Positions 23,921 to 25,506 of a stretch of DNA of 25,506 bases are shown here, in pieces; the first letter of the stretch is position 1; the number at the start of each line of letters is the position of its first letter. The notes below the pieces were generated by a model, which made no database searches, was not told the DNA's origin, and saw only the letters and a program-made list of their open reading frames with translations. The stretch is from Deltaproteobacteria bacterium. Lineage in GTDB: Bacteria; Desulfobacterota; Desulfobacteria; Desulfobacterales; Desulfatirhabdiaceae. Location: contig JAJYBO010000005.1 of assembly GCA_021778975.1 (NCBI GenBank), positions 1 through 25,506 of the forward strand, given 5' to 3'. A program made the position numbers and the translations under genes.

Positions 23921-23945
23921 TCTGATGACCGGGGTGTTCTTTTTC

Positions 23946-24164
23946 ATGGATCGGGAAACCAGACGAAATATAAGAGAGCTGGCATATTACAGCAGCCTGG
24001 GGCTTTCGGTCGCTTTGTCTATTTTTATAGGGCTTGCGATTGGCGTTTATTTAGACAGATGCTTTCAAACATCACCCTGGCTGACGCTTTTGTTTCTTTG
24101 TCTGGGAATTGCCGCCGGATATCGTAATATCGCCCTGGCTATTCGGAAGAGTAGAAATTATTAG
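23946..24164 (+). CDS. atpZ: AtpZ-type small membrane protein of F-type ATP synthase operon
   Basis: This is a 72-residue membrane protein with two helices (about residues 14-35 and 43-61). It resembles the AtpZ/putative F0F1-ATPase subunit family that heads atp operons: an N-terminal ELAYYSSLGLSVALS, a glycine-rich helix ending in GVYLD, and a GIAAGYRNI second helix. Family members are proposed to help assembly or magnesium or calcium transport, which is unproven here. The frame is open from 23925; the ATG at 23946 is chosen because GGGGTG lies about 10 bases upstream and the protein then starts MDRETRRN. Its stop is immediately followed by the atpI start codon, indicating coupling. Confidence 0.85.
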   Translation: MDRETRRNIRELAYYSSLGLSVALSIFIGLAIGVYLDRCFQTSPWLTLLFLCLGIAAGYRNIALAIRKSRNY

Positions 24165-24581
24165 ATGGTGCTTATGACAGAAAAGTTAGAGACAACCCTG
24201 ACTCAAAAACGGATTTTAACGTTTATCACCTGGGCCAACTGGCTGATTTTCGCCGTTGTCAGTCTGGGGGGATTGGTGTTGACCACGCCAGCGATGTTTC
24301 GGGGAATTCTTTTTGGTGGTTTTATCGTTACCATCAATTTCCATATGCTGTCCCGAACGTTGAAAAAATCGCTTGTCCCTGCCCATCTTGTTTCCCACAA
24401 TGTTATTCTGGCCAAATATTATCTGAGGTTTATTCTCAGTGGGTTTATTATATTTATTTTGATATCGGGGCATTATGTCCATCCGCTGGGGCTTTTTATC
24501 GGTCTTTCCGTTGTAGTGGCCAGTATTATGTTGGCAACGCTGCGCGAGATCAAAAACATTTTTTTCAAGGAGGCAATGTAA
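24165..24581 (+). CDS. atpI: ATP synthase subunit I (AtpI)
   Basis: This 138-residue membrane protein has four hydrophobic segments (about 20-41, 45-60, 88-106 and 108-123). Its AtpI-type features include a GILFGGFIVTINFHMLSRTL stretch in the second helix and a KYYLRF motif before the third. AtpI aids assembly of the c-ring of the F-type ATP synthase. The ATG at 24165 directly follows the atpZ stop; an alternative in-frame ATG at 24174 gives MTEKLETT and is equally plausible. It ends one base before the atpB GTG start. Position between atpZ and atpB supports the call more than sequence alone, since the family is poorly conserved. Confidence 0.85.
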   Translation: MVLMTEKLETTLTQKRILTFITWANWLIFAVVSLGGLVLTTPAMFRGILFGGFIVTINFHMLSRTLKKSLVPAHLVSHNVILAKYYLRFILSGFIIFILISGHYVHPLGLFIGLSVVVASIMLATLREIKNIFFKEAM

Positions 24582-24582
24582 G

Positions 24583-25272
24583 GTGGAACATCCGTATCTG
24601 TTTTTCGTCAAGCTCTTTGAGTTAATTGGTTTGGGGCATTTTGCGCATGCCTATCCCCATGTTATCTATTCGTGGGTTGTCATGACATTTCTGATTGTTG
24701 CTGCTACATTGGCGACGCGGACCATCAGCATGGTGCCATCGAAAGGGCAGAATTTTTTTGAATTGGTGATATCCGGCATTGAAGAATTCATGGTTGATGT
24801 CACTGGCGAAGAAGGGCGATGGCTGTTGCCGCTGGCCGCGACAATTTTTATCTATATTTTCGTTTGTAACCTCATGGGGTTGTTGCCTGGTTTTTTCCCT
24901 CCGACCGCAAGTCTGAATACCACACTTTCTTGTGCGCTGACGGTGGTCGTTTTTACCCACATCATTGGTATTAAATATCACGGTGTCAAGTATATCAAGC
25001 ATTTCTGTGGGCCGGTATGGTGGATGATCCCCATTATCATGCCGATTGAAATGATCGGACACCTTGCCAGAATTCTGTCTCTCTCTTTCCGTCTTTTCGG
25101 AAACATGATGGGGCATGAACTGGTTTTGGGAATTCTGTTTTTTCTGGCGGGCGCTTTCTTTGCGCCGCTGCCGATCATGGCGCTGGGTATTTTCGTGTCA
25201 CTGGTTCAGGCGTTCGTGTTTTTCCTGTTGTCCATCATGTATTTCACAGGCGCTATGGAACATGCACACTGA
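24583..25272 (+). CDS. atpB: F-type ATP synthase subunit a (AtpB)
   Basis: This is the proton-channel (stator) subunit of the F0 sector in the inner membrane. The 229-residue protein has five to six hydrophobic segments. The essential arginine is Arg170 in LSLSFRLFGNMMGHE, with Glu179 nine residues later (equivalent to E. coli aArg210 and aGlu219); Gln209 in the last helix fits aGln252. NLMGLLPG (96-103) and the PTASLNTTLSCAL block are also family marks. The start is GTG at 24583 with AAGGAGG about 9 bases upstream, overlapping the end of atpI; no upstream ATG exists in frame. The atpE gene for subunit c is expected next but no start is seen in the remaining 234 bases. Confidence 0.96.
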   Translation: MEHPYLFFVKLFELIGLGHFAHAYPHVIYSWVVMTFLIVAATLATRTISMVPSKGQNFFELVISGIEEFMVDVTGEEGRWLLPLAATIFIYIFVCNLMGLLPGFFPPTASLNTTLSCALTVVVFTHIIGIKYHGVKYIKHFCGPVWWMIPIIMPIEMIGHLARILSLSFRLFGNMMGHELVLGILFFLAGAFFAPLPIMALGIFVSLVQAFVFFLLSIMYFTGAMEHAH

Positions 25273-25506
25273 TATTGTTTCAAAACGATAAGTTCAGGTA
25301 AGGCAAACGGCAATAATAAATCATTCATAACTTTGAGCCGAAGCACAGATCAACTTGGCTTTGTCAGGGTCAATCGTATTGAAGTATTATATTTTGCCGT
25401 TTGCCTAACTTCCTGAACATGGTCATGTGTTTTGGTGTTGTTTTGGATGTATGGTTTGGGATAATGGAAGAAGCCCAAATGTATTCACTTTAATCAAGAG
25501 AGATCG
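25273..25506 (+). other. Non-coding end of window after atpB
   Basis: These 234 bases hold the inverted repeat and then an AT-rich stretch ending in AAGAGAG, which could be the ribosome-binding site of atpE just past the edge. The only small frame seen (a 24-residue frame from an ATG at 25419) has no recognisable character. Confidence 0.5.
25292..25418 (+). repeat. Long imperfect inverted repeat downstream of atpB
   Basis: The left arm 25292-25318 and right arm 25385-25418 are inverted copies. GTTCAGG (25292-25298) matches CCTGAAC (25412-25418), and AGGCAAACGGCAA (25301-25313) matches TTGCCGTTTGCCT (25394-25406) without mismatch. A TAATA/TATTA pair lies inside, and about 66-80 bases sit between the arms. 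The arms differ by a few inserted bases. The structure would form a large stem in the mRNA between subunit a and the presumed subunit c gene, or mark a small inserted element. No T-run follows, so it is not a standard terminator. Confidence 0.75.

Larger units (their letters stand above)
23619..23945. other. Intergenic region between the S1-domain gene and the atp operon
   Basis: These 327 bases carry the leftward S1-gene promoter (23669-23697), a 24-base near-palindrome at 23702-23725 (AATCCTCCAT with ATGAAGGATT, 9 of 10 pairs), a degenerate copy of the dispersed repeat (23713-23762, plus a second partial copy of its end at 23769-23791), and the rightward atp leader with a GGGAAG/CTTCCC hairpin. 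A rightward atp promoter is expected near 23850-23890. The best candidate, TTTACG with TATGTT after 18 bases, is weak. No gene is seen. Confidence 0.6.

Overview
The window looks like an ordinary, gene-dense chromosomal segment of an anaerobic bacterium, most probably a sulfate-reducing Desulfobacterota (Desulfobacterales-like). This is inferred from gene content: indolepyruvate:ferredoxin oxidoreductase, a rubredoxin-type domain fused to a membrane protein, a two-cluster ferredoxin-type DUF362 protein, a COG2509 flavoprotein, and an atpZ-atpI-atpB operon head. I see no phage genes, transposase, CRISPR array, toxin-antitoxin pair or recognisable defence locus.

Layout. 1-4969, minus strand: a tightly packed run read from right to left as mltB-like lytic transglycosylase, a small PLDc_N-type membrane protein, iorA, iorB, livH and livM (cut by the window edge). 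It couples amino-acid import (LivHM) to oxidation of aryl 2-oxoacids (IorAB). 5253-7863, plus strand: an ABC-F ATPase (Uup type) overlapping an SDR-family protein whose catalytic lysine is not where expected. 7871-8983: a YkgJ-type cysteine-cluster gene lies between two near-identical inverted copies of a hairpin-rich ~95-bp repeat. The right copy abuts a second dispersed repeat. 8987-9709, minus: the rubredoxin-membrane fusion. 9940-11423, minus: scpA, scpB and tRNA-Val(CAC) with its own terminator. 11479-16250, plus: a SPOR-NlpC/P60 lipoprotein, an Mrp-type Fe-S carrier ATPase, a possible 23-residue leader ORF, a COG2509 flavoprotein and a DUF362 iron-sulfur protein. 16265-23618, minus: S1-domain protein, RhlB-like DEAD-box helicase and HrpA DEAH helicase, an RNA-remodelling set behind a strong sigma70-like promoter. 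23946-25506, plus: atpZ, atpI and atpB (membrane part of F-type ATP synthase), then a long imperfect inverted repeat before the presumed atpE beyond the edge.

The least ordinary items are (a) the inverted repeat pair around the YkgJ gene, which could allow inversion or form a long RNA stem, (b) the redox run Mrp - COG2509 - DUF362 with a start-coupled small ORF, (c) the rubredoxin-DUF2231-like fusion, and (d) the long palindrome downstream of atpB. None is proved to be a new system. All calls come from reading the sequence; no database search was made.
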